Source: Methylobacterium sp. J-068 (GTDB taxonomy: Bacteria > Pseudomonadota > Alphaproteobacteria > Rhizobiales > Beijerinckiaceae). From it: a DNA stretch of 64,000 bases. Location: the NCBI RefSeq assembly GCF_022829445.1, contig NZ_JAKSXY010000047.1:91161-155160 (forward strand). The letters run 5' to 3'. A program made the translations under genes and the position numbers. The notes under the pieces were generated by a model that had not been told where the DNA came from, searched no databases, and saw only the letters and a list, made by a program, of their open reading frames with translations. Each line of letters opens with the position of its first letter. Position 1 is the first letter of the stretch. Positions 21,501 through 29,864 of this stretch are shown in pieces.

Positions 21501-22029
21501 GCGCTTCCCCGGCGTCGATGTGCTGCTCGGGCCCGAGATGCGCTCCACCGGCGAGGTCATCGGCCTCGATTCGAGCTTCGGCGTCGCCTTCGCCAAGAGC
21601 CAGCTCGGCTCGGGCACCCTGGTGCCGAAGAGCGGGGCGGTGTTCGTCTCGGTGCGGGACGCCGACAAGGCGCGCATCCTGCCGGCCATCCGCCTGCTCT
21701 CGGAACTCGGCTTCACCATCGTCGCCACCGGCGGCACGCAGCGCTACCTCGCCGACCAGGGCGTGCCGACCGAGCGGGTGAACAAGGTGCTGGAAGGCCG
21801 GCCGCACGTGGTCGACTCGATCAAGAACGGCGACATCCAGCTGGTGTTCAACACCACCGAGGGGGCCGGCGCCCTCTCGGACTCGCGCTCGCTCCGGCGC
21901 GCTGCCCTCTTGCATAAAGTCCCGTACTACACCACTCTTGCCGGGGCGATGGCGGCGGCCGAGGGGATCAAGGCCTATCTCGGAGGCGATCTCGAGGTCC
22001 GCGCCTTGCAGGAATACTTCGCGGCCTGA
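18544..22029 (+). CDS. carB: Carbamoyl-phosphate synthase large subunit
   Basis: 1161 residues in one chain, slightly longer than the usual 1070-1080. Two homologous ATP-grasp halves: the first starts [19 protein letters not shown], the second [19 protein letters not shown] near residue 625. A C-terminal MGS-like allosteric domain follows ([14 protein letters not shown]). It makes carbamoyl phosphate from bicarbonate, ammonia and two ATP. The first half contains an extra segment of about 50-60 residues (near 155-205, [18 protein letters not shown]) common in rhizobial CarB. ATG 18544 directly precedes the conserved [10 protein letters not shown]. Confidence 0.96.
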   Translation: MPKRTDISSILIIGAGPIVIGQACEFDYSGTQACKALREEGYRIVLVNSNPATIMTDPDMADATYVEPITPEIVAKIIEKERHAIPGGFALLPTMGGQTALNCALSLKKMGVLEKFDVQMIGATTEAIDKAEDRHLFRDAMTKIGLETPKSALANASAAKKADRQKYLAEIARIEAANEGEARTAALAAFEKTWHRGESERRKRYGEHAIGQALIALAEVGLPAIIRPSFTMGGTGGGIAYNREEFLDIVERGIDASPTNEVLIEESVLGWKEYEMEVVRDKNDNCIIVCSIENIDPMGVHTGDSITVAPALTLTDKEYQVMRDASLAVLREIGVETGGSNVQFAIDPATGRMIVIEMNPRVSRSSALASKATGFPIAKVAAKLAVGYTLDEIANDITGGATPASFEPSIDYVVTKIPRFAFEKFPGAEPTLTTAMKSVGEAMAIGRCFAESLQKALRSLETGLTGLDEIEIEGLGKGDDHNAIKAALGTPTPDRLLKVGQALRLGVSHEEVHASCKIDPWFLEQLQAIIDLENRVKAHGIPNTPGALRQLKAAGFSDARLAVLAKTDEDSVRAARRTLNVRPVFKRIDTCAAEFQAPTAYMYSTYVAPFAGTVVDEARPSEAKKVIILGGGPNRIGQGIEFDYCCCHACFALSEAGYETIMVNCNPETVSTDYDTSDRLYFEPLTQEDVLEIIETERQAGTLHGVIVQFGGQTPLKLARALEAAGVPILGTSPDAIDLAEDRDQFKRLLDKLGMKQPKNGIAYSVEQSRLVAADLGLPFVVRPSYVLGGRAMAIIRDEVQFADYLLDTLPSLIPSDVKARYPNDKTGQINTVLGKNPLLFDRYLSDAIEIDVDALCDGTDVFIAGIMEHIEEAGIHSGDSACSLPSRSLSPEIIAELERQTKAMALALKVGGLMNVQYAIKDGMIYVLEVNPRASRTVPFVAKVIGDPIAKIAARIMAGESLASFGLRTKVLDHIAVKEAVFPFARFPGVDVLLGPEMRSTGEVIGLDSSFGVAFAKSQLGSGTLVPKSGAVFVSVRDADKARILPAIRLLSELGFTIVATGGTQRYLADQGVPTERVNKVLEGRPHVVDSIKNGDIQLVFNTTEGAGALSDSRSLRRAALLHKVPYYTTLAGAMAAAEGIKAYLGGDLEVRALQEYFAA

Positions 22030-22148
22030 AGATGGCGCGGCTTCCGTCTTGATCGGAGGCCGTGTCGTTTGCGGTTCAGGACTTTCTTACTCTGGCCCGG
22101 AAGGAGCGACGTGCTCCTGGCCGGGCCTATTCATTGTGGCGCGAGACG

Positions 22149-22631
22149 ATGACGATAGACAAGGTTCCGATGACGGTGCGCGGTTACGCAGCGCTGGAAG
22201 AGGAGTTGAGGCACCGCCAGCAGGTGGAGCGCCAGCGCATCATCCAGGCCATCGCCGAGGCCCGCGCCCTCGGCGACCTGTCGGAGAACGCCGAGTACCA
22301 TGCGGCCAAGGAGGCGCAGTCCCACAACGAGGGCCGCGTGCTCGAACTGGAGAGCATGATCTCGCGCGCCGAGGTGATCGACGTGACGAAGCTCTCGGGC
22401 ACGAAGATCAAGTTCGGCGCCACGGTGAAGCTCCTCGACGAGGACACTGAGGAGGAGAAGACCTACCAGCTCGTCGGCGAGCCGGAGGCGGACGTGCGCT
22501 CGGGCCTGGTCTCGATCACCTCCCCCATCGCCCGCGCCCTCATCGGCAAGGGCGTCGGCGACACCGTCGAGGTGACGACGCCGGGTGGCGGCAAGTCCTA
22601 CGAGGTCGTCGCCGTCCAGTACGGCGTCTGA
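22149..22631 (+). CDS. greA: Transcription elongation factor GreA
   Basis: 160 residues. Rescues backtracked RNA polymerase by stimulating transcript cleavage. N-terminal coiled coil ([31 protein letters not shown] holds the acidic tip) and C-terminal FKBP-like domain ([18 protein letters not shown]). The ATG at 22149 gives the standard length; the open frame extends to 22062. It lies 119 bases after carB and is followed after 7 bases by an exported protein gene. Confidence 0.95.
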   Translation: MTIDKVPMTVRGYAALEEELRHRQQVERQRIIQAIAEARALGDLSENAEYHAAKEAQSHNEGRVLELESMISRAEVIDVTKLSGTKIKFGATVKLLDEDTEEEKTYQLVGEPEADVRSGLVSITSPIARALIGKGVGDTVEVTTPGGGKSYEVVAVQYGV

Positions 22632-22638
22632 CGGCACC

Positions 22639-23154
22639 ATGCCGTCACGGGTCCTGCGGATCGCGGGAGCGCTCCTCGGCCTCACCGTCCTCCTTGCAGG
22701 CGCGGTCCGGGCTCAGGAGCTTCCGAGGCTCGGGCCGGAGCGGCTGTCGGGCGTTCGGGTCGACGTCCAGCGCCTCCTCGCGCAGGGGGGCGGGGCGCAG
22801 GCCGAGGCCTTGCGTGGCGATCTGCTCGCGGCCCTGCGGACCGAGTTCGCCGACGCGCTCGGCGGGCGCGGACCCGTGCTGGTGGTTCGGATCACCGGAC
22901 TGAGCATCAATCCCTATGTCGGCGGCGAGGGTGGGCGCGGGCGCTTCGGCGGCGGGGCACAGAGCGACTACCTCGACGGCGAGGCCCTGCTGGTCGGGCG
23001 CAAGGGCGAGATCCTCGCCCGCCATCCCCAGCTCTCGGCCAGCCCGTCCAGTTCGGGTGGCGCCTGGTACGATGCCGAGTCCGAGCGCCGCCGCGTCACC
23101 GCCATCGCACAACACTATGCCGGCTGGCTCCGGCGGGCCTTCCCCAGGGATTGA
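22639..23154 (+). CDS. Exported hypothetical protein
   Basis: 171 residues. The N terminus is a signal peptide: SRVLRIAGALLGLTVLLAGAVRAQ, with likely cleavage after VRA. The remainder has a glycine-rich loop (GGEGGRGRFGGGAQSDY) and a predicted mixed fold (GPVLVVRITGLSINPYVG; LDGEALLVGRKGEILARHP). I do not recognise a family; the last segments resemble the DUF3313/lipoprotein-like beta proteins only loosely. It should be periplasmic. It starts 7 bases after greA. Confidence 0.7.
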   Translation: MPSRVLRIAGALLGLTVLLAGAVRAQELPRLGPERLSGVRVDVQRLLAQGGGAQAEALRGDLLAALRTEFADALGGRGPVLVVRITGLSINPYVGGEGGRGRFGGGAQSDYLDGEALLVGRKGEILARHPQLSASPSSSGGAWYDAESERRRVTAIAQHYAGWLRRAFPRD

Positions 23155-23204
23155 GCCGCCGGAGGCACGGTTTGCCCGTCCCGAGGATTGACCTGGATCA
23201 CCCG

Positions 23205-24230
23205 ATGTCGGCAGCGTCCGCGATGCCTTCCGATTCCGGCGCGTCGACGCCGCTTCCCGAACTCGCACAGGCCCGGACCTGGATCGTCACGGACGGCAAG
23301 GCCGGCGACGAGACCCAGTGCATCGGCATCGCCGAGACCCTCGGCGTCCCCTTCGAGGTGCGGCGCATCACACCCCGGCCGCCCTTCGGCTGGATGGCGC
23401 CCTGGGGGCCGATCGATCCGCGCGATCAGCCCGGCAACCGGCGGGGTAGCCTCGCGGGCCCTCTCCCCGACCTGCTGATCGCCTCGGGACGCCGCGCGGT
23501 GCCGTATCTCCGCGCCATCCGGCAGGCCTCGGCGGGGCGCACCTTCACGGCCTTCCTCAAGGATCCGCGCACCGGGCACGACACCGCGAACTTCGTCTGG
23601 GTCCCGGATTACGACGATCTGCGCGGGCCCAACGTCTTCACCACCCTGACGCCGCCGCACCAAGTCACGCCGGCGCGCCTGGAAGCGGCCCGCACGGCGC
23701 CCGACCCGCGCTTCATCGATCTACCCTGGCCCCGCATCGCCGTGCTGGTCGGCGGCGACAGCCGCCATCTGAGCTACCGCTCCGCCGACATGCGCCGCCT
23801 CCTGCTCGAACTCACGAAGCTCGCCGAGGGCGGCTGCTCGCTGATGGTCACGGTGTCCCGCCGCACGCCGCGGAACCTGCGCGAGGCCCTGCGCGAGCTC
23901 GTGGCGACCAAGGGTGGCTTCTTCTGGGACGGGACCGGCGTGAATCCCTACGTTCCGATGCTCGCCTGCGCCCAGCAGATCGTGGTCACCTCCGATTCGG
24001 CCAACATGGTGGGCGAGGCCGTGACCACCGGCGCGCCGGTCCTTCTGTTCAACCTGCCGAAGACCTATATCCGCCACAGGCGGCTCTTCGCCGGGCTGGC
24101 GATGGCGGGCGCCCTGAAGCCCTTCGTCGGCCGCCTGGAGGAGCTTCACTACCAACCCCTCGATGCGACACCCGCCATCGCCGACGCGATGGCCAAGGCC
24201 TATGCCGAACACCGCGCGCGATGGGCCTGA
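23205..24230 (+). CDS. ELM1/DUF1022-like glycosyltransferase-fold protein
   Basis: 341 residues. Matches the mitochondrial fission ELM1 family: TWIVTDGKAGDETQCIGIAE at the start, PDLLIASGRRAVPYLRAI, AVLVGGDSRHLSY, and SDSANMVGEAVTTGAPVLLF near the C terminus, a nucleotide-sugar-binding-like arrangement. Bacterial members are uncharacterised; their genes often lie near lipid or envelope genes. The start may instead be a TTG at 23151 overlapping the previous stop, or the ATG at 23223; 23205 is a compromise without a strong ribosome binding site. Confidence 0.85.
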   Translation: MSAASAMPSDSGASTPLPELAQARTWIVTDGKAGDETQCIGIAETLGVPFEVRRITPRPPFGWMAPWGPIDPRDQPGNRRGSLAGPLPDLLIASGRRAVPYLRAIRQASAGRTFTAFLKDPRTGHDTANFVWVPDYDDLRGPNVFTTLTPPHQVTPARLEAARTAPDPRFIDLPWPRIAVLVGGDSRHLSYRSADMRRLLLELTKLAEGGCSLMVTVSRRTPRNLREALRELVATKGGFFWDGTGVNPYVPMLACAQQIVVTSDSANMVGEAVTTGAPVLLFNLPKTYIRHRRLFAGLAMAGALKPFVGRLEELHYQPLDATPAIADAMAKAYAEHRARWA

Positions 24231-24244
24231 AGGAGACGAGACCG

Positions 24245-24544
24245 ATGGCCACGGACATCGAGAACGATCCGGGCTTCGCGGAGGCGATCCGGGGTCCCTG
24301 GCCGATGGAGCGGATGCGGACCCAAGGAGAGCCTGTCGGCACGAAGATCGTGCCGGAAACCGGCATCCTCGAGGGCCAACGCGACGGCGGCGACATCGCC
24401 ACCACGCCCGGGACCACGCTCAAGGCGATCCCCGGCGTCTGCGTCGCCGAGTCTGAACCGCGGGATCTCCGGATGTGTGTGTGTTCAAACGGTCGTTCCT
24501 CGAACGACAACCGCCCAGCCCTTGCTTTTGAAGCCGCAGCCTAG
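24245..24544 (+). pseudogene. Shrunken thioredoxin reductase relic
   Basis: A 99-codon open frame whose first part aligns with intact TrxB downstream: PGFAEAIRGPWPMERMRTQ against PGFATAVQGPDLMEQMRLQ, then VGTKIV against VGTRIV. Over 34 positions about 22 are identical by eye. The frame then jumps to a TrxB C-terminal FAD-site motif (TPGTTLKAIPGVCVAES against VPGTTRTNVDGVYAAGD). The FAD-binding start, the CATC redox centre and the NADPH domain are missing, so it cannot be a reductase. The remaining 30 residues are unrelated. A good ribosome binding site (AAGGAG) precedes the ATG, so it may still be translated. Confidence 0.7.
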
Positions 24545-24590
24545 AGCATATTCAAGGCCCGCACGCTCACTCCAGCCCTTCAGGCTCGCT

Positions 24591-25595
24591 ATGACCACAC
24601 ACAAGACCAAGGTCCTCATCATTGGGGCGGGGCCGGCCGGCTACACCGCAGGCATCTACGCGGCACGGGCCAACATGCAGCCCATCTTGGTGACCGGCAT
24701 CCAGCCCGGCGGCCAACTGACCATCACAACGGATGTCGAGAACTACCCGGGCTTCGCAACCGCGGTCCAGGGACCCGACCTGATGGAGCAGATGCGCCTG
24801 CAGGCGGAGCATGTGGGGACTCGGATCGTCTACGACACCATCGTGTCGGTAGACCTGTCCAAGCGACCCTTCGTGGCCCAGGGCGATGGCGGAGACACCT
24901 ACGTCGCCGATACCCTGATCGCCGCGACCGGCGCACAGGCCCGATGGCTGGGCATCCCGTCGGAGATGGACTTCAACGGGGCCGGGGTATCCGCCTGCGC
25001 GACCTGCGACGGGTTCTTCTACCGTGGCAAGGAGGTCGTCGTGGTTGGCGGTGGCAACACGGCGGTCGAGGAAGCCCTCTATCTCGCCAACCTCGCCTCG
25101 AAGGTGACCGTCGTACACCGGCGGGACCGCTTCAGGGCGGAGCCCATCCTCCAGGATCGGCTGTTCGCCCACCCGAAGATCGAAGTCGTCTGGAATCATG
25201 TCGTCGAGGAGATCCTCGGCCGCCGCGAGCCGGTCAAGGCCGTGACCGGCGTACGGCTCCGGAACGCCGACACCGGCGCGTTCCGCGACATTCCCACGGA
25301 CGGTTTGTTCGTCGCCATCGGCCACGACCCCGCGACAAAGCTGTTCGCCGGTCAGCTCGAAACGCTGGAGGGTGGCTATATCAAGATCGTCCCCGGAACG
25401 ACCAGGACCAACGTCGACGGTGTCTACGCCGCCGGCGATTGCGCGGAGTTCGTCTACCGTCAGGCTGTCGTCGCAGCCGGAATGGGGTGCATGGCGGCCC
25501 TTGAGGCCGAGAAGTTTCTCGCCGAGCACGCGCCGGACCCGAAGATCAGGTCCGAGGAACGTCGCGAATCCGAGATGATCGGCGCCTACGGCTAG
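24591..25595 (+). CDS. trxB: Thioredoxin-disulfide reductase
   Basis: 334 residues. Reduces thioredoxin with NADPH through FAD. Motifs in order: FAD site VLIIGAGPAGYTAGIYAARA, redox-active CATC (in VSACATCDGFFYRG), NADPH site VVVVGGGNTAVEEALYLANL, and the C-terminal FAD contact VDGVYAAGDC. ATG 24591 gives the standard length; the frame is open to 24477. Codon use is typical for the window. It sits directly after the trxB relic and before an insertion-sequence fragment. Confidence 0.95.
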   Translation: MTTHKTKVLIIGAGPAGYTAGIYAARANMQPILVTGIQPGGQLTITTDVENYPGFATAVQGPDLMEQMRLQAEHVGTRIVYDTIVSVDLSKRPFVAQGDGGDTYVADTLIAATGAQARWLGIPSEMDFNGAGVSACATCDGFFYRGKEVVVVGGGNTAVEEALYLANLASKVTVVHRRDRFRAEPILQDRLFAHPKIEVVWNHVVEEILGRREPVKAVTGVRLRNADTGAFRDIPTDGLFVAIGHDPATKLFAGQLETLEGGYIKIVPGTTRTNVDGVYAAGDCAEFVYRQAVVAAGMGCMAALEAEKFLAEHAPDPKIRSEERRESEMIGAYG

Positions 25596-25671
25596 GTGTG
25601 AGCTTTCAGGAGGTTGTCCATCCAGTCCGAACCGAGGACGCTGGAGTTGCGACGCTGCAGCCGGCGGGCGC

Positions 25672-25927
25672 ACCAAGCCCGACACCCCGAAGACCAACGG
25701 GAAGGTCGAGCGCTTCGTCCAGACGTCCTTGCAAGAATGGGCCTCCGCACACGCCCACAAAACCTCCGACCAGCGCGGGCAGGAACTCGAGGCCTGCCTC
25801 TTTCGCTACAACTGGCACCGGCCCCACATGGGCATCAAGCGCCAGACGCCCATCAGCCGACTCGCACTCTTCGAGGACAACCTGTTGATGCTCCACACCT
25901 AGCCACTGGTCCGAACGCGGCTACACA
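25672..25927 (+). mobile_element. IS481-family transposase C-terminal remnant
   Basis: A frame from 25672 to the stop at 25902 encodes 76 residues matching the end of IS481/IS3-type DDE transposases: TPKTNGKVERFVQTSLQEW contains the third catalytic acid, and FRYNWHRPHMGIKRQTPISR is the family C terminus. The rest of the gene and the left end are gone. The sequence just after the stop ends in ...CGGCTACACA at about 25927, which read backwards starts TGTGTAGCCG, a plausible terminal inverted repeat. The right end lies inside a cytochrome b561 pseudogene. Confidence 0.8.
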
Positions 25928-26330
25928 GCATGACCGACCAGGGACCATGCCGAGCACGAGGTGGCATCGTGCGACGGGGGCGTAGGCGGCCAAGTCCGGC
26001 GCCAGGAGCGCCGGAACGTGGAACAGGCCGAAGAAACGGATGGGGACGGCAAGCGGCGACGCAGAGACCGTAGCCCACCCCGGAGAGGGGAAGGGTGATG
26101 ATCAAGCCCCAAGAGGCCCGCCGCGCGGTGGCAGCCGCCGCAGTGTCGCCCAGGACCACGCGTATGTCGGTCAAGGCCAAGGCGACGTGCCCGAGAGACA
26201 TGTGCAGCTGGAAGGGGTCGAATCGCAGCGCGATCGGGATCGACGGGGCGAACGTGATCCAGCCGGGTGCCACGAAGAACACGATCAGCCCGGCGCCCGT
26301 CCAGCGCAAGAGGCGGGAAGCGCGGCTCTA
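25928..26330 (-). pseudogene. Cytochrome b561 pseudogene cut by the IS481 remnant
   Basis: Reading the minus strand from about 26327, SRASRLLRWTGAGLIVFF, FQLHMSLGHVALALTDIR and WGLIITLPLSGVGYGL follow the order of cytochrome b561 (di-haem, four-helix membrane protein). After about residue 90 the homology continues in another frame as PIRFFGLFHVPALLAPD, so there is a frameshift near 26045. A TAG stop lies at the start of the homology, the first-helix haem-ligand position (LLHW in the family) is Arg (LLRW), and the gene ends where the insertion-sequence remnant begins. It follows yceI on the same strand, the usual pairing. Confidence 0.75.
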
Positions 26331-26373
26331 AACCAGGCCCACATCCGTGCCGGCGTGAGCGCGGATCGCCATG

Positions 26374-27006
26374 CTACTCGGCGCTCTCGGCTTCCGTGGA
26401 GACTTGGATGGCGATGTCGTCGGAGACGAGCGGGAGCGCTGTCGTCATGCCGAATTCGCTGCGGTGGATCGTGGTGGTCGCGACGAAACCCAGCACTTTG
26501 CGACCATCGGCTGCCGGCTCGACGGCCACGCGCAGGACGATGGGGTGCGTGACGCCGTGCAGGGTGAGGGCACCCGTCACTTCCGCCGTCCGCGCGTCGA
26601 GTTTGCGCACTGCGGAGGATTGAAAGCTCATCGTCGGGAAATGCGCGACGTCGAAGAACGTGTCGCGAATGTAGCCGTCGAGTTGCTCGGAGCCGGTGGT
26701 GACCGAGGCAGCCGCGACGGTGAAGTCGACGCCGCTGCGCTGCGGATGCTCCAGGTCCAGGGCCAGCCGTCCGCTGAAGGAGCTGAAGCTTCCGTGGGTC
26801 TTGCCAAAGCCGACGGAGGCGACGTCGAAGGCGACGTGCGTGTGCGCGGTCTCGATGGGGAAGGCGGTCGCAGCCACGGCCTCGCGCGCCACGAACAGGG
26901 CTGGCGCGGCAACCATCAGGCCCGCAACCGCGCGGCGGGTCCGCGATGGACGCCACAGGGCACGGTGTCGGGCAAGGAACGTGGTGGGACGGGTCGATGG
27001 GAGCAT
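26374..27006 (-). CDS. YceI-family periplasmic protein
   Basis: 210 residues. The N terminus has an arginine-rich stretch and a hydrophobic segment (AVAGLMVAAPALFVAREAVAA), consistent with a signal peptide, possibly Tat-like (RPSRTRR). The YceI lipocalin-like beta barrel follows: AHTHVAFDVASVGFGKTHG, FTVAAASVTTG, FDVAHFPTMSFQSSAV, LTLHGVTHPIVL. Family members bind isoprenoids such as polyprenyl chains. It is upstream of the broken cytochrome b561, which is its usual partner. The ATG at 27006 is the best start; the frame is open to 27054. Confidence 0.88.
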   Translation of the reverse strand: MLPSTRPTTFLARHRALWRPSRTRRAVAGLMVAAPALFVAREAVAATAFPIETAHTHVAFDVASVGFGKTHGSFSSFSGRLALDLEHPQRSGVDFTVAAASVTTGSEQLDGYIRDTFFDVAHFPTMSFQSSAVRKLDARTAEVTGALTLHGVTHPIVLRVAVEPAADGRKVLGFVATTTIHRSEFGMTTALPLVSDDIAIQVSTEAESAE

Positions 27007-27649
27007 TGATGCTTCTCCGCTTGACCCCGGACGCACATGGTGTCCCCGGGGCATGGTATGGCTTGCCGAGGGCCGCGCCGATCACCGGGCGGGGCCGAAA
27101 TGGTCAGGCTACCGGGATGGACCGCCCGACGCGGGAGATCATCGCCGATCGACGCACCGCTTTCCAGCGGGGACGGACGGCGTGTCCCGCAAGATCTGAG
27201 ATCGCCCCGCGCGCGCACGACCGCTTGCGGGAGGCCGGGGGCCGGTCCGGAACCGTCCTGGTCGATGCCGGCTGCGGCGGCACCGCCCGCCGACAGGCCG
27301 TGCCCGAAAGCCCGTCCCGGGCCAAGCTCCGAGCCGAGCGCGGCCCTCCTCGACAGCCGTGGACATTTGGTGCCCTGCGGGGAGAACAGGCAACTGTATT
27401 CACGTTGCGATTGCCGGATCGCAGTCGATACCGGCGGCGAGCGTGACGAGGAGCGTGCGCGGTGGCGATCAAGGTCGCCTTGGTCGGCTTGCCGGCGTCA
27501 GGCGCTCCCGGAATGTGCGGAAGGCGGCGGAGCAGCGCGAGGCTTGCTGGGCCGAGAGAGAGGATCGTTCGCGCGACCGGCCGTAACGAGCTGGCTGCGA
27601 CGCGTCGCCTGCGCCGCGACGCAGCTAGGTGTTTGATCCCGGCATTTGG
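27007..27649. other. About 640 bases with no supported gene
   Basis: Between yceI and tRNA-Gly several long frames exist on both strands, but their translations are arginine/proline/glycine-rich and without family resemblance. One minus-strand frame reads through tRNA-Gly, a common false-gene pattern. Likely contents are the yceI promoter and sequence decay. Confidence 0.5.
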
Positions 27650-27723
27650 TGGAGCGGGTACCGGGAATCGAACCCGGGTATTCAGCTTGGAAGGCTGCTG
27701 CTCTACCATTGAGCTACACCCGC
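27650..27723 (-). tRNA. tRNA-Gly (anticodon TCC)
   Basis: On the minus strand a 74-base cloverleaf starts GCGGGTG and ends TACCCGC-T-CCA, with T-arm GGGTTCGATTCCC and anticodon loop CTTCCAA giving TCC. The CCA end is encoded. tRNA-Tyr follows upstream on the same strand, about 70 bases away. Confidence 0.97.
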
Positions 27724-27791
27724 ATCGATGACCGAACAGGATGGTCGCCGAAGCATGAGACGCGAGCGAACGGCTCGGGTTCTCGAAGATT

Positions 27792-27875
27792 TGGTGGGGG
27801 AAGTAGGACTCGAACCTACGAAGCTTACGCAGCGGATTTACAGTCCGCCCCCTTTGCCGCTCGGGACATTCCCCC
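27792..27875 (-). tRNA. tRNA-Tyr (anticodon GTA)
   Basis: On the minus strand an 84-base class II tRNA starts GGGGGAATGTCCCGAGCGG, has anticodon loop CTGTAAA (GTA) and a long variable arm, T-arm GTAGGTTCGAGTCCTAC and an encoded CCA. It is in tandem with tRNA-Gly. Confidence 0.97.
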
Positions 27876-27943
27876 AAACCGGCCGCCCTTCAGCGGCGCG
27901 CCGTCCTTATGATGACGGCTCGGGCACGAGTCAACCGCATCGC

Positions 27944-29764
27944 TCAATCGAAATGCGCGAGATCGCAGATCCGCATCTGCGCGCGCTCGGCACCGCGCCA
28001 CGTGTCGACGGACAAGGTTCCGGCGACGTGGACCTCGCGGCCGATTCCGGAAAGGATCGCCTGTCCCAGCGGCCCCTGCGCGGCCCGGAACGCGATGGCG
28101 CCGATCGCCTGACCGTCGCGGCTGCGCAGCCGCGCCCGCACGTGCCCGTGGCCGACGATGCCGGCATCGACGATGCGATGGCGGGGCAGGACGAAGGTCG
28201 GTTCGGGGGCGGCCGCTCCGAACGGTCCGGCGCGGTGGATCATCCGGACCATCTCGGCGGTGGCGCCGCCAGCGCTCAGCGTGCCGTCGACCATGAGCGC
28301 TTCGACGGCTCGGGCGTCGGCCACGTTGCGCGCCAGGGCGGCACCGAGATGCTCGCCAAAGCGCGTGACGTCGGGCCCCGAGAGGGTGACGCCGGCCGCC
28401 ATGGCATGGCCCCCTCCTTTCAGCGCGAGGCCCGCCTCGACGGCCGCGCGCACCGCGTGGCCGAGATCCGCTCCGGGAATCGAGCGGCCGGAACCGGTCG
28501 CGGTCCCGTCGGGGCGCAGCGCGAAGGCGAAGGCCGGGCGTCCGAAGCGCTCCTTCAGCCGCGCCGCGATGAGGCCGACGATTCCGGGGTGCCAGTCGGC
28601 GGAGGCGGCGACCAGGATGGGACGATCGGGGTCGAGGCTGAGGGCGTGGTCCATCTCGGCCTCGGCGGCCGCGACGGCCTGCGCCTCGATGGCTTGGCGC
28701 TCGCGATTGAGCCTGTCCAATTCGGCGGCGATGCGGGCGGCCTCCACCGGATCGGCGGTAGTGAGGAGCCGCGCGCCGAGCCCCGCGTCGCCGATGCGGC
28801 CGCCCGCATTGATGCGCGGTCCGACGAGGTAGCCGAGATGCCAGGCTTCCGGGGGCTCGCTCAAGGAGGCCGCATCGAGGAGGGCGGCGAGGCCGAGGCG
28901 CCCGCGTGCCCGCATCACCTTCAGGCCCTGGAGCACGAAGGCGCGATTGAGGCCGACGAGCGGCACCACGTCCGCGACGGTGGCCAGGGCCACGAGGTCG
29001 AGGGCGTCGGTGAGATCGGGCAGGCGCTCGGGCGGCGCTCCATCCCGCCGTAGGCGCCGGTTGAGCGCGACCAGGGTGAGGAAGACAACGCCCGCCGCGC
29101 AGAGATGGCCGAGGCCCGAGAGGTCGTCGAGGCGGTTCGGGTTCACCAGGGCCCGCGCGGGTGGCAGGTGCTCCGGCGCGCCGTGATGGTCGAGCACCAC
29201 CACGTCGAGACCGAGCAAGACCGCCGCTTCCAGGGGGGCGTGCCCGCTGGTGCCGCAATCGACGGTGACGAGAAGCGTCGCGCCCGCCTCGGACAGGGCC
29301 GTGACGGCGGCGACGTTGGGTCCGTAGCCCTCGGTGATCCGGTCCGGGATGTGAATGCGGACGTCGAGGCCGAGGCCGCGCAGGTAGGCGGCCAGCAGGG
29401 CCGCGCTGGCCGCGCCGTCGACGTCGTAATCGCCGAAGATCGCCACGCACTCTTTCGCCGCGACCGCGCGGGCGAGACGCTCGACGGCAGCCCCCATGTC
29501 CACGAGGCAATCCGGGTCCGGCATCAGGTCGCGCAGGCGCGGTTGCAGGTGGGCCTCGGCTTCGGCCGGACGAATGCCGCGTCCGGCCAGGACGCGGGCG
29601 AGCAGGTCGGGCAGGGCGTGAGCCTGGACCATCGTGGCCGCGTAGGCCTGGAGGGCCGGGTCCGCGCAGCGGTCCCGCCAGGGACGCCCGAGGACGGAGC
29701 GGGAAACGTCGAGGAACGCGCGCGGCGCGTCGAGGGCATGGGCGGCTGACACGGGCGGGATCAT
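27944..29764 (-). CDS. recJ: Single-stranded-DNA-specific exonuclease RecJ
   Basis: 606 residues from the ATG at 29764 (in-frame ATGs at 29803 and 29791 also exist). A 5'-3' exonuclease in recombination and mismatch repair. DHH-family motifs: VAIFGDYDVDGAASAAL near residue 105, VVVLDHHGAPE (DHH), VGPRINAGGRIGDAGLGARL, and the DHHA1 motif KGGGHAMAAG. An OB-like C-terminal region follows. It is upstream of the two tRNA genes on the same strand. Confidence 0.93.
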   Translation of the reverse strand: MIPPVSAAHALDAPRAFLDVSRSVLGRPWRDRCADPALQAYAATMVQAHALPDLLARVLAGRGIRPAEAEAHLQPRLRDLMPDPDCLVDMGAAVERLARAVAAKECVAIFGDYDVDGAASAALLAAYLRGLGLDVRIHIPDRITEGYGPNVAAVTALSEAGATLLVTVDCGTSGHAPLEAAVLLGLDVVVLDHHGAPEHLPPARALVNPNRLDDLSGLGHLCAAGVVFLTLVALNRRLRRDGAPPERLPDLTDALDLVALATVADVVPLVGLNRAFVLQGLKVMRARGRLGLAALLDAASLSEPPEAWHLGYLVGPRINAGGRIGDAGLGARLLTTADPVEAARIAAELDRLNRERQAIEAQAVAAAEAEMDHALSLDPDRPILVAASADWHPGIVGLIAARLKERFGRPAFAFALRPDGTATGSGRSIPGADLGHAVRAAVEAGLALKGGGHAMAAGVTLSGPDVTRFGEHLGAALARNVADARAVEALMVDGTLSAGGATAEMVRMIHRAGPFGAAAPEPTFVLPRHRIVDAGIVGHGHVRARLRSRDGQAIGAIAFRAAQGPLGQAILSGIGREVHVAGTLSVDTWRGAERAQMRICDLAHFD

Positions 29765-29804
29765 AGCGAGAAGCGCCGCCGACCGCTGCATCCCAAACGA
29801 CAAA

Positions 29805-29830
29805 GGGGCCGGCGATCGCGCGCCGGCCCC
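29805..29830 (-). terminator. Intrinsic terminator after pntB
   Basis: A 10-bp GC-rich inverted repeat (GGGGCCGGCG with its complement) around a 6-base loop lies 34 bases after the pntB stop on the minus strand and is followed by CTTTGTCGTTT. It should end the transhydrogenase transcript before recJ. Confidence 0.7.
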
Positions 29831-29864
29831 CTCGATCCTGAACGTCGGGTCCGACCCGCGCGGC

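Noticed and set aside
25611..25645. Possible left inverted repeat of the IS481 remnant (CCAGTCCGAACCG resembling GGTCCGAACGCGG)
   Set aside because: It is in the same orientation as the right end, not inverted, so it cannot be the opposite terminus.
27104..27877. Minus-strand frame reading through tRNA-Gly and tRNA-Tyr
   Set aside because: Part of the product is simply translated tRNA, a known false-positive gene pattern.
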